NCBI GenBank assembly: GCA_001897075.1
Contig: MKRZ01000016.1
Coordinates: forward strand, 16,675 to 51,091
Origin: Mesorhizobium sp. 61-13
GTDB lineage: Bacteria; Pseudomonadota; Alphaproteobacteria; Rhizobiales; Rhizobiaceae
Length of the DNA: 34,417 bases
Reading direction: 5' to 3'
The translations under genes and the position numbers were made by a program. How positions within the stretch are numbered: position 1 is the first letter of the stretch; each line of letters begins with the position of its first letter. The notes beneath the pieces are model-generated. The model was not told where the DNA came from. It did not search any database and was given only the letters and a program-made list of their open reading frames with translations. This document shows, in pieces, positions 21,366 through 31,833 of the stretch.

Positions 21366-21458
21366 ATGGCCGGCGCGCAGTTTCACCCCAAAATTCAAGC
21401 TGTGCGTCGGTCGCTCGGACCATCATCCCCGGTTGAAATCGCATTCTCTGGAAACTAG
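21366..21458 (+). CDS. Possible 30-residue peptide
   Basis: ATG 21366 follows AAGGAGG at 4 bases. The product MAGAQFHPKIQAVRRSLGPS ends SPVEIAFSGN; it is soluble, basic and unrecognised. Only the ribosome binding site supports it. Confidence 0.3.
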   Translation: MAGAQFHPKIQAVRRSLGPSSPVEIAFSGN

Positions 21459-21500
21459 GTTTCCCTTGCGGCATCTCCCAATGTCGCAGAGGGCCGGCGT

Positions 21501-21827
21501 TTGGGGTTCCCCAGGCTATTGCACATTAGCTTCGCCGGCCCTTTTCTCTCGCATCGATATGACGCTTACAAATCGGTAACCGAATCGCTTCAGCTTGCTT
21601 GCCGCGATAAGTATTTTGTTCGCGCAACCGGCGGGCTTCCTATTGCACAAGCACTTCCCGACGCCCGCCGGCTGTCCTTCAACAAAATCGCAGCCCTGCT
21701 AGAGCAGGCCATAAACAGGCCAGACAGAGGTTTTGTCAGTTTTGTCAGTTCGCCAAATGGGCGAATGCGAAATTTTCGCACTGCTCGTGGCACCCTCAAT
21801 GCGAGGCGCATTCTCCAAGCAAAATAG
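21501..21827 (+). pseudogene. Doubtful ORF or gene remnant near the right end
   Basis: An open frame of 108 codons from TTG 21501, with no good start. The C-terminal part (LLEQAINRPDRGFVSFVSSP) resembles C-termini of rhizobial phage DNA-binding proteins, so this may be the relic of such a gene. The DNA also carries tandem repeats and palindromes (21731-21780), which could be the real signal here. Confidence 0.25.
21731..21780. repeat. Cluster of a tandem repeat and two palindromes before attR
   Basis: TTTTGTCAG occurs twice in tandem (21731-21739, 21740-21748), followed at once by TTCGCC-AAATG-GGCGAA (21749-21765) and TGCGAAA-T-TTTCGCA (21766-21780). All are exact. They lie 120-170 bp inside the right att core and may bind recombination accessory factors. 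Confidence 0.5.
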
Positions 21828-21843
21828 GCCCGTCAAAAACCAC

Positions 21844-21868
21844 ATAATTGACGAATAGTTGACGGTTT
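21844..21868 (+). repeat. 25-bp terminal direct repeat, right copy
   Basis: Identical to 172-196. It lies 33 bp from the right att core, while the left copy lies 115 bp from the left core. Two TTGACG units 11 bp apart are inside. No gene overlaps this copy. Confidence 0.7.
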
Positions 21869-21900
21869 CGGGGAGGCCGCAGCTAAGCGATTGATTTTGT

Positions 21901-21948
21901 TGGTACGCCCACGGGGAATCGAACCCCGGTTTGCGCCGTGAGAGGGCG
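21901..21948. repeat. attR, within the intact tRNA-Glu
   Basis: Exact copy of 10-57. Because the element supplies this 3' segment, the tRNA-Glu gene is kept whole after integration. Confidence 0.92.
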
Positions 21949-21975
21949 CCGTCCTGACCGCTAGACGATGGGCGC
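21901..21975 (-). tRNA. tRNA-Glu (CTC)
   Basis: The minus strand folds as a full tRNA of 75 bases with encoded CCA: acceptor GCGCCCA/TGGGCGT, D-arm GTCT..AGGAC, anticodon stem GCGCC/GGCGC with loop CTCTCAC (anticodon CTC, Glu), T-arm CGGGG/CCCCG with TTCGATT. It is the integration target of the element. Confidence 0.95.
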
Positions 21976-22088
21976 AGCCAAGAAGGGCGATATAGGCTGG
22001 CGAATTGGAAAAAGCAACCGGTCGATTTCCATTGCTTTTCCGCAGCTACGGAACGGGCCGAGACGCGCCTGCCCAAAGGGACACACGG

Positions 22089-23384
22089 CTAGCGTTGGTG
22101 AGGATCGTCATCCGCGGAAAACGCCAGCTCTACGGGCAACGGCGCCTGTGCCGACATTGGCGCGAAGCTGCCGGTTTCTCTTGCCGGCACCGCTTGCATC
22201 GCAACGACGCGCCAGATTACGAACAACAGGAACGCGACCGCAATCGCCACCGCAACATAGATGAAGGCCTGCGTTCCCATGATCACCGACAGGCCGGTGA
22301 CGATGCCGGGCACGATGAAGCCCGACAGCGACCAGGCAAACAACAGCGAGCTTGAAAGCGCCACCAGATCGTCCTTGCCGGCGCGGTCGTTCGCGTGAGC
22401 CCCGCCCAGCGAATAGATCGATTCCGACGCACCGTCCCAGATCACATAGATGACGATGAGCAGTCCAAGCGCGCCACCGTCGAAACCGAGCGCGAGGAGC
22501 CCGCTGACCGCCGCCAATGCGGAAGCCCCTATCAGCACATAGCGTCGGTCGGTGCGGTCCGAGATCCAGCCGAAAGGTATCTGCAACAATAGCGTACCCA
22601 GCGGCATGCATGACAACAGGAGCGCCACATCGGCCTGGCTGTAGCCCTTGGCGGTTGCATGGATCGGAGCAAAGCCGGTGATCGTCATCGAAAGGCCGCC
22701 GACCGCCAGCATCGCCACCAGACCTACCGGAGAAATTCGCCATGCCTTTCTCAAGGCCACCGAGGCGGCAAGCGGTGGCGGCGGCTGCGCCAACCGCGTC
22801 AAACCGACCGGCAGGATCGACAGGGCCGTGAAGGCGATGCCGATGAGCGGTGCTTCCGCAGCCTCGAGGTCGATGAAAGCAAGCGTGAAATAGCCGACGC
22901 CGAGGCCCGCGGTGTAGGCCACGTAGAATATCGCCATCACCCTTCCGCGTATGGAATTGGCTACCACGTCGTTGAGCCAGCTCTGCGCCACGATGAACAG
23001 GCCGCAGATGGCAAAACCGTAGAGCGCCCGCGCCGCGATCCACAGCACCGGATAGGTGCCCGCACCGACGCTTGCGTTCGAAAGCACGATCAGCGCCGTC
23101 AGCACCATGAACGCCCGCGCATGGCCGACCCGCCGCACCAGCGGTCCGGTCAGGATGCACCCAGCAAGGCCACCGGCCGAAAGCGCGGTCACGATCAGCC
23201 CTGCCCATATCGGGTCGAAGCCCTCAGCGCCCAGGCGCACCGGAATATAGGCAAACATCAGCCCGTTGCCGATGGCCACAAGCCACATCGACAGGATCAA
23301 GCTGGCAATGGCGATGGCCGGCGCGGATTCGCCCGCGTCGCCAGTACGGTCATTGGCACCTGTGCGGTCCGAAGTCTTGCTCAT
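22089..23384 (-). CDS. MFS transporter (YcaD-like family)
   Basis: A 431-residue membrane protein with about 12 hydrophobic spans, the first near residues 24-50. The loop GPLVRRVGHARAFMV after span 2 and GWISDRTDRRYVL in the second half are the paired MFS A-motifs. A charged, disordered C-terminal tail follows span 12. The substrate cannot be read from sequence; such proteins are usually drug or metabolite exporters. It lies just beyond the tRNA-Glu and 63 bp after nadD, on the same strand as the nadD operon. Confidence 0.85.
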   Translation of the reverse strand: MSKTSDRTGANDRTGDAGESAPAIAIASLILSMWLVAIGNGLMFAYIPVRLGAEGFDPIWAGLIVTALSAGGLAGCILTGPLVRRVGHARAFMVLTALIVLSNASVGAGTYPVLWIAARALYGFAICGLFIVAQSWLNDVVANSIRGRVMAIFYVAYTAGLGVGYFTLAFIDLEAAEAPLIGIAFTALSILPVGLTRLAQPPPPLAASVALRKAWRISPVGLVAMLAVGGLSMTITGFAPIHATAKGYSQADVALLLSCMPLGTLLLQIPFGWISDRTDRRYVLIGASALAAVSGLLALGFDGGALGLLIVIYVIWDGASESIYSLGGAHANDRAGKDDLVALSSSLLFAWSLSGFIVPGIVTGLSVIMGTQAFIYVAVAIAVAFLLFVIWRVVAMQAVPARETGSFAPMSAQAPLPVELAFSADDDPHQR

Positions 23385-23447
23385 CTTCCCATCATGGCTG
23401 TCCGCCTATCCAAAGGCGGCATTAAAAGCGACACGCCTTGGATGAAA

Positions 23448-24077
23448 CTACGCCTTGGCGCCGTTGCGGATGGCGGTAGACGACAGCACCGAACGCGGGC
23501 CGTGCACGAATGTCCAGGCCGGCGCCCTCATGCGGGCAAGCCGCGGTGCATCGCGTTCATCGACACGCGCATAATCGAAAGTCTTTGCCGCCACCGACGA
23601 CAAAAACGACAGCGTCGCTCCCGGCCTGTCGATGACCGCAATCGGAAACGTCAGCATGATCTGACGCCAGCGCTCCCAATGATGGAAATCGCGCAGGCTG
23701 TCCGCGCCCATGATCCAGACGAAATCGACGCCCGGGTTCTTGGCGTGCACCAGCGCCAGCGTGTCGGCGGTGTAGCGCACGTGATACGCCGCCTCGAAGG
23801 CCGTCACCTTGATGCGCGGATCGTGCGCCACCTTTTCCGAAAGCCGGATGCGCTCGGCAAGCGGTGCCAGTTCGCGCGTGCTCTTGAGCGGATTGCCCGG
23901 CGTCACGATCCACCAGAGCTGGTCAAGCGAAAGCCGCCTCAGCGCGATGTCGGCAACGAGCTCATGGCCAGCATGCGGCGGATTGAACGAGCCGCCGAAC
24001 AGCCCGACCTGCATGCCCTTTTCGACATGCGGCATGCGCAGGTACGGCCTTGCTATGGCAGCGCCGGACGACGGCAC
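23448..24077 (-). CDS. nadD: Nicotinate-nucleotide adenylyltransferase
   Basis: A 209-residue enzyme of NAD synthesis that adenylates nicotinate mononucleotide. Conserved GGSFNPPHAGH (28-38; nucleotidyltransferase H-x-x-H region), WWIVTPGNPLK, DFVWIMGADS and the C-terminal LSSTAIR are all present. The GTG start at 24077 gives an N-terminus about 14 residues longer than ATG 24035; either is possible. Last gene of the obgE-proB-proA-nadD unit. The usual follower rsfS is not here. Confidence 0.93.
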   Translation of the reverse strand: MPSSGAAIARPYLRMPHVEKGMQVGLFGGSFNPPHAGHELVADIALRRLSLDQLWWIVTPGNPLKSTRELAPLAERIRLSEKVAHDPRIKVTAFEAAYHVRYTADTLALVHAKNPGVDFVWIMGADSLRDFHHWERWRQIMLTFPIAVIDRPGATLSFLSSVAAKTFDYARVDERDAPRLARMRAPAWTFVHGPRSVLSSTAIRNGAKA

Positions 24078-24106
24078 GTCTTGCTAGGCTCCGCCCACGA
24101 AATCGG

Positions 24107-25393
24107 TCACGGCCGCACCTGGCCGGCACCGCGCACGCGATATTTGAACGAAGTCAGTTGCTCGACGCCGACCGGCCCGCGCGCATGCATCTTGCCGGTG
24201 GCGATGCCGATCTCGGCGCCCATGCCGAATTCGCCGCCATCGGCAAACTGGGTCGACGCGTTGTGCAAAAGGATCGCCGAATCGATCTCGTTGAAGAAGC
24301 GCTCGACCGCCTTGGCATCCTCCGCCACGATGGCCTCGGTGTGATGCGAGGAAAACATCTCGATATGCTCGATCGCCCCGCCAATGCCGTCCACCAGCTT
24401 CACCGAAATGATGGCGTCGAGATATTCGGTGCGCCAGTCGGCCTCGCTCGCCGGCACAGCATCGCCGAACGCAGCCAGCACCTCTTCATCCGCCCGTATC
24501 TCGCAGCCCGCCGCCTTCAGCGCCTCCAGCACCGGCTTCAGATGCGTTTTGGCCACCGCGCGATCGACCAGCAGCGTCTCCGCCGCGCCGCAAATGCCCG
24601 TCCGGCGCATCTTGGCGTTCACGGCAATCTTCACCGCCATACCGAGATCGGCGGACCTGTCGATATAGAGATGGCAGATGCCTTCCAGATGCGCGAACAC
24701 CGGCACGCGCGCTTCCGTCTGCACGCGCTCCACCAGACTGCGCCCGCCGCGCGGAATGATCACGTCGAGATTGCCGGCAAGCCCCTTGAGCATCTCGCCG
24801 ACGGCGGCGCGGTCGGTCGTCGGCACAAGCTGGATCGCGTCCTGCGGCAGGCCCGCCGCCTTCAGCCCTTCCACCAGGCAGGCATGGATCGCCTGCGATG
24901 AATTCAGCGAATCCGATCCGCCGCGCAGGATCACCGGATTACCGGCCTTGAGGCAAAGCGCGCCCGCATCCGCCGTCACGTTCGGCCGGCTCTCATAGAT
25001 CACGCCGACGACGCCAAGCGGCGTGCGCACGCGCTCGATATGCAGCCCGTTCGGCCGGTCCCATTCGGCGATCACGTCGCCCACCGGATCGCGCAGGTCG
25101 GCGATGGCGCGGATGCCGTCGCCCATGGCGCGGATGCGCGCCGGCGAAAGCTTGAGCCTGTCCATCATCGCCGGCGACAGGCCAGCCTCCTCGCCATTCG
25201 CCATGTCGATGACGTTGGCGTCGAGTATGTCCTGTTCGCGGCGCGCAATCGCCTCGGCCATGCCGACCAGCGCGGCATGCTTGCGCTCGGCATTGGCAAT
25301 CGCCAGTGGTCGTGCGGCGGCGCGCGCCTTGCGGCCGATCTCGGCCATCAAGGCAATGGTGTCGTCCCCGGATCGGTCATGCGCCTTCAGCAT
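24107..25393 (-). CDS. proA: Gamma-glutamyl phosphate reductase
   Basis: A 428-residue enzyme that reduces glutamyl-5-phosphate to glutamate semialdehyde with NADPH (second step of proline synthesis). Aldehyde-dehydrogenase-type fold with [38 protein letters not shown] and the catalytic Cys268 in [13 protein letters not shown]. The C-terminus [16 protein letters not shown] is typical. ATG 25393 follows AAAGGATGAGAC. It is separated from proB by 15 bp. Confidence 0.97.
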   Translation of the reverse strand: MLKAHDRSGDDTIALMAEIGRKARAAARPLAIANAERKHAALVGMAEAIARREQDILDANVIDMANGEEAGLSPAMMDRLKLSPARIRAMGDGIRAIADLRDPVGDVIAEWDRPNGLHIERVRTPLGVVGVIYESRPNVTADAGALCLKAGNPVILRGGSDSLNSSQAIHACLVEGLKAAGLPQDAIQLVPTTDRAAVGEMLKGLAGNLDVIIPRGGRSLVERVQTEARVPVFAHLEGICHLYIDRSADLGMAVKIAVNAKMRRTGICGAAETLLVDRAVAKTHLKPVLEALKAAGCEIRADEEVLAAFGDAVPASEADWRTEYLDAIISVKLVDGIGGAIEHIEMFSSHHTEAIVAEDAKAVERFFNEIDSAILLHNASTQFADGGEFGMGAEIGIATGKMHARGPVGVEQLTSFKYRVRGAGQVRP

Positions 25394-25408
25394 GTCTCAT
25401 CCTTTCGC

Positions 25409-27636
<2,228 letters not shown>

Positions 27637-27718
27637 CTATCCGGCCTTCCCTACCCTATGGTGCGGGCAAGCGCGAGAGCAGACAAAACGATTCTGCCGG
27701 TGAGCAGGAGATATCGCA

Positions 27719-28579
27719 ATGAAGCTGGTGACTTACAACGTGCAATTCGGTGTCGGCCGCGATGCCAAGGTCGGGCTGGAGCGCATTGCCGCAAGCGTCG
27801 CCGATGCCGACATCATCGCCTTGCAGGAAGTCACCCGCAACTATCCCACCAATGGCGGCATCGACATGGTCGCCGGCCTCACCGCGCTGTTGCCCGACCA
27901 CTACCATGTCTATGGCGCGGCGATGGACATCGATTTCGGCGCGCTGGCACCCAATCCGCCCAAGCCGGCGCTGCGCTTCCAGTTCGGCAACATGCTCTTG
28001 TCCCGCTGGCCGATTGCGTCCAGCCGCAACCTGCTTTTGCCGCGCAGCCGCACCTACGACAAGGCCAACCTGCAGCGCGCCGCCCTCGAGGGCCTCATCG
28101 TCACGCCGCTTGGGCCGCTGCGCTTCTACAGCGTCCACCTCGACCATGTGAACATGGACGAGCGCATCACGCAGATCCGCTATCTGAAAGAGCGCGCCTT
28201 CGGCTACCCTAAGGAAGGCGGCTCCATCACTGGTGCCGGCGAATACGGCTTTCCCGAGCCACCCTGCCCGGAGGATTTCGCGCTCATGGGCGATTTCAAC
28301 ATGCGCCCCGGCGAGCCTGAATATGCCGAGATGACCGGCGCGCCCGACCCGCTGTTCGGTCACCGCATCGTTGCCCATCACCCGGTCGATGCCTCGCGCC
28401 TTGCCGGACCGTCGCCGGAGGAAAGCGTCAGTTGGACGGACCTCACCGGAGCCGGCAAGCATTCGCGCCTCGACTACTGCTTCGTCTCCGCCGGCCTCGC
28501 CCCGCATGTAAAGGACTGCTGGATCGACAACGACGCCGACGGCTCCGACCACCAGCCGGTCTGGACCGTGCTGGAATAG
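27719..28579 (+). CDS. Endonuclease/exonuclease/phosphatase family protein
   Basis: A 286-residue protein of the EEP superfamily (metal-dependent phosphoesterases). Motifs: YNVQFG (6-11), LQEV with Glu37, YSVHLDHVN, GDFNMRPGE and the final SDHQPVW. Catalytic Asp/Asn/His are all present, so it is probably active, on nucleic acid, lipid or sugar phosphate. ATG 27719 follows AGGAG at 8 bases. No signal peptide, so cytoplasmic. Confidence 0.9.
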   Translation: MKLVTYNVQFGVGRDAKVGLERIAASVADADIIALQEVTRNYPTNGGIDMVAGLTALLPDHYHVYGAAMDIDFGALAPNPPKPALRFQFGNMLLSRWPIASSRNLLLPRSRTYDKANLQRAALEGLIVTPLGPLRFYSVHLDHVNMDERITQIRYLKERAFGYPKEGGSITGAGEYGFPEPPCPEDFALMGDFNMRPGEPEYAEMTGAPDPLFGHRIVAHHPVDASRLAGPSPEESVSWTDLTGAGKHSRLDYCFVSAGLAPHVKDCWIDNDADGSDHQPVWTVLE

Positions 28580-28936
28580 TCTCTCCCCTTTCTCTACCGC
28601 CCCAACCCCTCCGCTTCGTCATCCCGCCGCTTCGTCGCCTGAAGCGGAGCGCAAACGCTGACGTCTTCCTCTCCCCGTTCACGGGGGTGAGCAGCCGGTT
28701 CGCAAAGCGAATTCATCATGCCGGTGGCATGATGAAAGGCCAGCGAACGCCGGGTCGCTGCGTAAGCAGCGGGCACCCGGCCGGTGGGATGCCGACAGGC
28801 AGGTGAGGGGCAGCGCTGAGCTGGCCGGCGTGGATCAAACACCGGGCATTCACAACCTAACCCCTTGTTCCTGCTCACTTCCGCAAAAAACTTTCATCCC
28901 ACTTATCCACCCCCTTCTCCGTCTCCCGCATAATTC
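28580..28936. other. Intergenic region with strong nested hairpins
   Basis: No gene seen. TTCATCATGCC-GGT-GGCATGATGAA (28712-28736) is a perfect 11-bp hairpin. GCCGGGT (28749-28755) pairs with ACCCGGC (28775-28781), enclosing CGCTGC-GTAA-GCAGCG (28756-28771). These palindromes are of the kind found in rhizobial repetitive intergenic elements. Confidence 0.5.
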
Positions 28937-29250
28937 CCCATCGCTCTTGCGGGAACCGGCTGCGCACCGGGCAACGGTTAGGGCGGCGGTGACCTCCCCC
29001 CATTGGTTCGGCGCCGATGGACCCGAGGGCATCCGACAGGCCGGCGTCCTGCGGCGGGCTTTCCATGACAAAGGAAAGGCAACCCGTGTCGGCAGGAGAC
29101 GCATTTCGTCTGATCGTCGCGACAGGGCGAGACCCATCGGACGATCTTGGGACCGGTCGACTGGATGACAGACACCGGACGGGCGGCCGCAAGGCCGCAC
29201 TATCTATCTAAACGAGCGACCGAACGGCCGCCCGTCTTCCCGACCTGCGC
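28937..29250 (+). ncRNA. Candidate structured RNA or repeat between convergent genes
   Basis: This 0.3-kb stretch has no convincing protein gene on either strand (only a 48-codon plus frame from ATG 29067 and minus-strand frames). It ends in two mutually exclusive hairpins: GCGGCC-GCAA-GGCCGC (29183-29198, GNRA tetraloop) and an exact 12-bp inverted repeat GACGGGCGGCCG (29178-29189) / CGGCCGCCCGTC (29225-29236). I do not recognise an RNA family. The strand is a guess based on the tetraloop. Confidence 0.3.
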
Positions 29251-29333
29251 TTCACAAGCAAAGGTCAGTTCTTTGACAATGGCCAGACGGATGAGAATCC
29301 AGGCGTGGCAATGAATAGGTATGCGGCGACCTC

Positions 29334-29457
29334 CCTTCGCCCCTTGTGGGAGAAGGTGTCGAGGCGAAGCCGAGACGGATGAGGGGTGTTCCGGCTAGAC
29401 GATGCCCCTCATCCGCCTTCACTTCGTTCAGGCACCTTCTCCCACAAGGGGAGAAGG
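29334..29457. repeat. RIME-like rhizobial intergenic palindromic element
   Basis: Left arm 29334-29358 and right arm 29433-29457 are complementary at 24 of 25 positions (CCTTG.GGGAGAAGGTG type). Inner arms GGATGAGGGG (29377-29386) and CCCCTCATCC (29405-29414) are exact. The CCCCTTGTGGGAGAAGG wording is characteristic of RIME elements in rhizobia. Confidence 0.8.
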
Positions 29458-29487
29458 CAAGGCGAGAATCCCCGCCCCGCCTCTGGT

Positions 29488-30078
29488 TCAAGAATGCGCC
29501 CAGGTCCTCAGGCTCGACCATGTCCGCCGGTCCAGCCTGTAGCGCTCGACCGGCACCTTGCCGGCGACGATCGAGTTCAGCATGCCCTGGCCGGCATACT
29601 GGAAGCCGCACTTGTGGATGACCCGCCGCGAGGCCGGATTGATGACCCGGCACGAAGCATGCAGCGAAGTGATCTCGGTCGCCCTGAAGGCAAGATCGAC
29701 CAGAGCGTGCGCAGCTTCCGTGGCATAGCCCTGGCCCCAATAGGGTTCGCCGATCCAGTAGCCCAGTTCCAGCCCGCGATCGGTCTGGTTGAGGCCGGCG
29801 CAACCGACCAGCGCGCCGTTTTCGGAGCGCGTCAGCGCATAGACCGCGCCGCCGAAGCCACCAACCTTGCTGTTGGCGATAAAGGCGCGTGCCTCCGCTT
29901 CGCCATAAGGATTGGGCATGCGCGCCAACATTTCGGCAACGCGTCGGTTGTCGGCCAGCGCCACGAGATCGGCCACGTCGTCGTCATGCGGCGGGCGCAT
30001 CACCAGGCGCTCGGTGAGCAGCACCGGGCAATCGATGCGCAAACTCGCGTCGTCTAACTCTTCCTTCTCGGCAACCAT
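29488..30078 (-). CDS. GNAT family N-acetyltransferase (RimJ/RimL-type)
   Basis: A 196-residue acetyltransferase using acetyl-CoA, of the RimJ/RimL type: LLTERLVMRPPHDDD (beta1), ELGYWIGEPYWGQGYATEAA (acetyl-CoA loop Q-x-G-x-A) and INPASRRVIHKCGFQYAGQG. ATG 30078 has GGAGGA at 7 bases; a longer frame to 30123 runs into the terminator of the rpmA operon and is rejected. The substrate is unknown; ribosomal-protein modification is only suggested by the neighbour rpmA. Confidence 0.88.
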   Translation of the reverse strand: MVAEKEELDDASLRIDCPVLLTERLVMRPPHDDDVADLVALADNRRVAEMLARMPNPYGEAEARAFIANSKVGGFGGAVYALTRSENGALVGCAGLNQTDRGLELGYWIGEPYWGQGYATEAAHALVDLAFRATEITSLHASCRVINPASRRVIHKCGFQYAGQGMLNSIVAGKVPVERYRLDRRTWSSLRTWAHS

Positions 30079-30100
30079 CGAACTGTCCTCCAGGCGAAAG

Positions 30101-30130
30101 AAAAAGGGGAGATGGCGACCCATCTCCCCT
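30101..30130 (-). terminator. Terminator of the rplU-rpmA operon
   Basis: On the minus strand AGGGGAGATGG-GTCG-CCATCTCCCCT (11-bp perfect stem, 30105-30115 and 30120-30130) is followed by TTTTCTTTC. It lies about 70 bases past the rpmA stop and immediately upstream of the GNAT gene. Confidence 0.88.
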
Positions 30131-30198
30131 GATCCATTTCCTGGCTTGGCCAGACACCGGTCCCGAGATGGGGCGCCGGTATCTAAGTGCGGAACCGG

Positions 30199-30468
30199 CT
30201 ACTCCGCGGCCTTCTGCATCGGGTTTACCGATACGTAGGTTCGGCCATTGGCTTTTTTGTTGAAGGTTACTGCGCCTGCTTCGAGCGCAAAAAGGGTGTG
30301 GTCCGTGCCCATGCCGACGTTGACGCCGGGATGCCACTGGGTGCCGCGTTGGCGAATGATAATGTTGCCCGGAATGACGGCTTCGCCACCGAACTTCTTC
30401 ACGCCAAGGCGCTTGGAGTGCGAATCGCGACCGTTGCGCGACGAACCGCCAGCTTTCTTGTGTGCCAT
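30199..30468 (-). CDS. rpmA: 50S ribosomal protein L27
   Basis: An 89-residue L27: [20 protein letters not shown], then [20 protein letters not shown] and [20 protein letters not shown]. The N-terminal tail that reaches the peptidyl-transferase centre is intact. ATG 30468 follows AAAGGAG. It forms an operon with rplU 89 bases upstream. Confidence 0.98.
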   Translation of the reverse strand: MAHKKAGGSSRNGRDSHSKRLGVKKFGGEAVIPGNIIIRQRGTQWHPGVNVGMGTDHTLFALEAGAVTFNKKANGRTYVSVNPMQKAAE

Positions 30469-30557
30469 CTTAGTGCTCCTTTGCGCCGTCTCAGGCGCTT
30501 GCGATCCTTATGGACGCGCTTGGCGTCCGTTTCAAGTCCGATCAGGCGGCTGGCGAA

Positions 30558-31166
30558 TTACTTCTTCGCCAGTTCCTTGGCCTGCTCGCGCCAGTCCTTG
30601 ATCTGGTCGGCGCTGAAAGGCATGTGCTCGTCGATCTTGGCGACGTCGGCATCGGACAGCTTCGCAACCTGCGCGAAAGTGGCGATGCCCTGCTCCTTGA
30701 GCTGCTCGGCAGCCACCGGACCGATGCCCTTGATGACGGTGAGGTCATCCGGCTCGCCCTTCGGCGCCTTGAACAGCGGAGCAGCCTTGGCTTCCGTCTT
30801 TGCCTCTGCCTTGGCTTCGGCCTTTGCGGCAGCCTTCTTCGACGGCTTGGCGCCACCGATCAGGATCTCGGAGATGCGCACCGTGGTGAGCAGCTGGCGA
30901 TGACCGATCTTGCGGCGCGAATTCTGGCGGCGGCGCTTCTTGAAAGCGATGACGGTGCGGTTCTTGCCCTGCAGGACAACTTCCGCCGTAACCAGCGCGC
31001 CTTCGACGAAGGGAGCGCCGAACACGACATTGTCGCCTTCGCCGTGAGCGAGAACAGTGCCGATCTCGACGATATCGCCGACCTGGCCTTCGACTTTTTC
31101 AATCTTCAGAAGATCGTTGGCGGCTACGCGATACTGCTTGCCGCCCGTTTTGATGACTGCGAACAT
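30558..31166 (-). CDS. rplU: 50S ribosomal protein L21 with C-terminal helix-hairpin-helix extension
   Basis: A 202-residue protein. Residues 1-104 are standard L21 ([20 protein letters not shown], then [20 protein letters not shown]). After an Ala/Lys/Glu linker ([20 protein letters not shown]) there is a helix-hairpin-helix unit [20 protein letters not shown] (about 143-162). The extension is usual in rhizobia, about double the length of enterobacterial L21. ATG 31166 has AAAGG; the upstream frame is untranslated leader. Cotranscribed with rpmA. Confidence 0.97.
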   Translation of the reverse strand: MFAVIKTGGKQYRVAANDLLKIEKVEGQVGDIVEIGTVLAHGEGDNVVFGAPFVEGALVTAEVVLQGKNRTVIAFKKRRRQNSRRKIGHRQLLTTVRISEILIGGAKPSKKAAAKAEAKAEAKTEAKAAPLFKAPKGEPDDLTVIKGIGPVAAEQLKEQGIATFAQVAKLSDADVAKIDEHMPFSADQIKDWREQAKELAKK

Positions 31167-31271
31167 TTTTTGCCTTTCGCTGTTCGGTCGGCCTTTATGA
31201 ACCTGCCAATTTCCACGAGGGAATGGCTGTCCGGCCGTCTTTTTGTCAGTCTGCGGGTTCAAAAAACAAGC

Positions 31272-31293
31272 GGCGCGGAAAGCGTTCCACGCC
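31272..31293 (-). promoter_or_regulatory. Leader hairpin of the rplU mRNA
   Basis: GGCGTGGAA-CGCT-TTCCGCGCC on the minus strand (9-bp stem with one G-U pair) lies between the predicted promoter and the rplU start, about 105 bases upstream of it. Ribosomal operons are often controlled through leader structure; no known L21 motif is claimed. Confidence 0.35.
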
Positions 31294-31306
31294 GATTGCG
31301 CGCTGT

Positions 31307-31335
31307 CCCTAACCGAAGGGTCCTGCAAAGTCAAG
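31307..31335 (-). promoter_or_regulatory. Promoter of rplU-rpmA
   Basis: On the minus strand CTTGAC (31330-31335) is followed after 17 bp by TTAGGG (31307-31312). CTTGAC is the usual alphaproteobacterial -35. It lies about 140 bases upstream of the rplU ATG. Confidence 0.5.
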
Positions 31336-31498
31336 GCAATCGCCGATTGCACACGGCAAGGACCATCCTTTGCAACGCCCGTGACGGTCGCATTTTATGC
31401 GCCGGGCCCAACCCCACAACAAACCGGCGGATTTGGCCTTGTCTCACAGCGATACTGCCGCTATCTAGTGCGCCGCCGACATGGCGACCACGACCCGC

Positions 31499-31588
31499 GG
31501 AGAAGTGGCAGAGTGGTTGAATGCACCGCACTCGAAATGCGGCATACTCGCAAGGGTATCGGGGGTTCGAATCCCTCCTTCTCCGCCA
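31499..31588 (+). tRNA. tRNA-Ser (CGA)
   Basis: A 90-base class II tRNA with acceptor GGAGAAG/CTTCTCC, anticodon arm CCGCA-CTCGAAA-TGCGG (anticodon CGA), long variable arm TACTCGCAAGGGTA, T-arm GGGGG-TTCGAAT-CCCTC, discriminator G and encoded CCA. Confidence 0.97.
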
Positions 31589-31833
31589 ATCTCCCTTCAC
31601 CGGAAATGCCCACAAAGCCCAAATGGCAGTTGTTGCCTGCGCTTTTGTAGCGGCTGCTGTGAAACGTTAGGCGAGCGGCAGGGATCGGAAACCACCGTTC
31701 CATATATGTAAAAACTATATCCGCCGACGAACACCTCTCTCGAAAATATATGTCGCTCTGATCATTTTCCGGGCCTTGACACGGTCGACGCACTGTCCGT
31801 TCCGGCACCGCCTCGACCAAGGAGATCGGCTCA

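Larger units (their letters stand above)
10..21948. mobile_element. tRNA-Glu-integrated phage-satellite-like element (about 21.9 kb)
   Basis: A perfect 48-bp direct repeat (10-57 and 21901-21948) brackets the region. The right copy is part of a complete tRNA-Glu gene and the left copy is only its 3' portion. A tyrosine integrase gene lies just inside the left copy and is followed by an AlpA/Xis-like gene, the usual layout of tRNA-borne integrative elements. Content is phage-like (replication-initiator-like protein, small-terminase-like protein, large virion/ejection-like protein, XRE repressor with operators), but no large terminase, portal, capsid, tail or lysis genes are recognisable. Satellite or reduced prophage is an inference; the borders are read directly. 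Confidence 0.9.

Noticed and set aside
22659-24344. Long plus-strand open frame of 561 codons
   Set aside because: It is antisense to the MFS transporter and nadD, both clear genes. Arg/His-rich composition is typical of shadows in GC-rich DNA.
28875-29192. Minus-strand 105-codon frame in the EEP-GNAT gap
   Set aside because: No ribosome binding site and low-complexity Arg/Pro/Ser composition. The region is better explained by structure or repeats, though a protein is not fully excluded.
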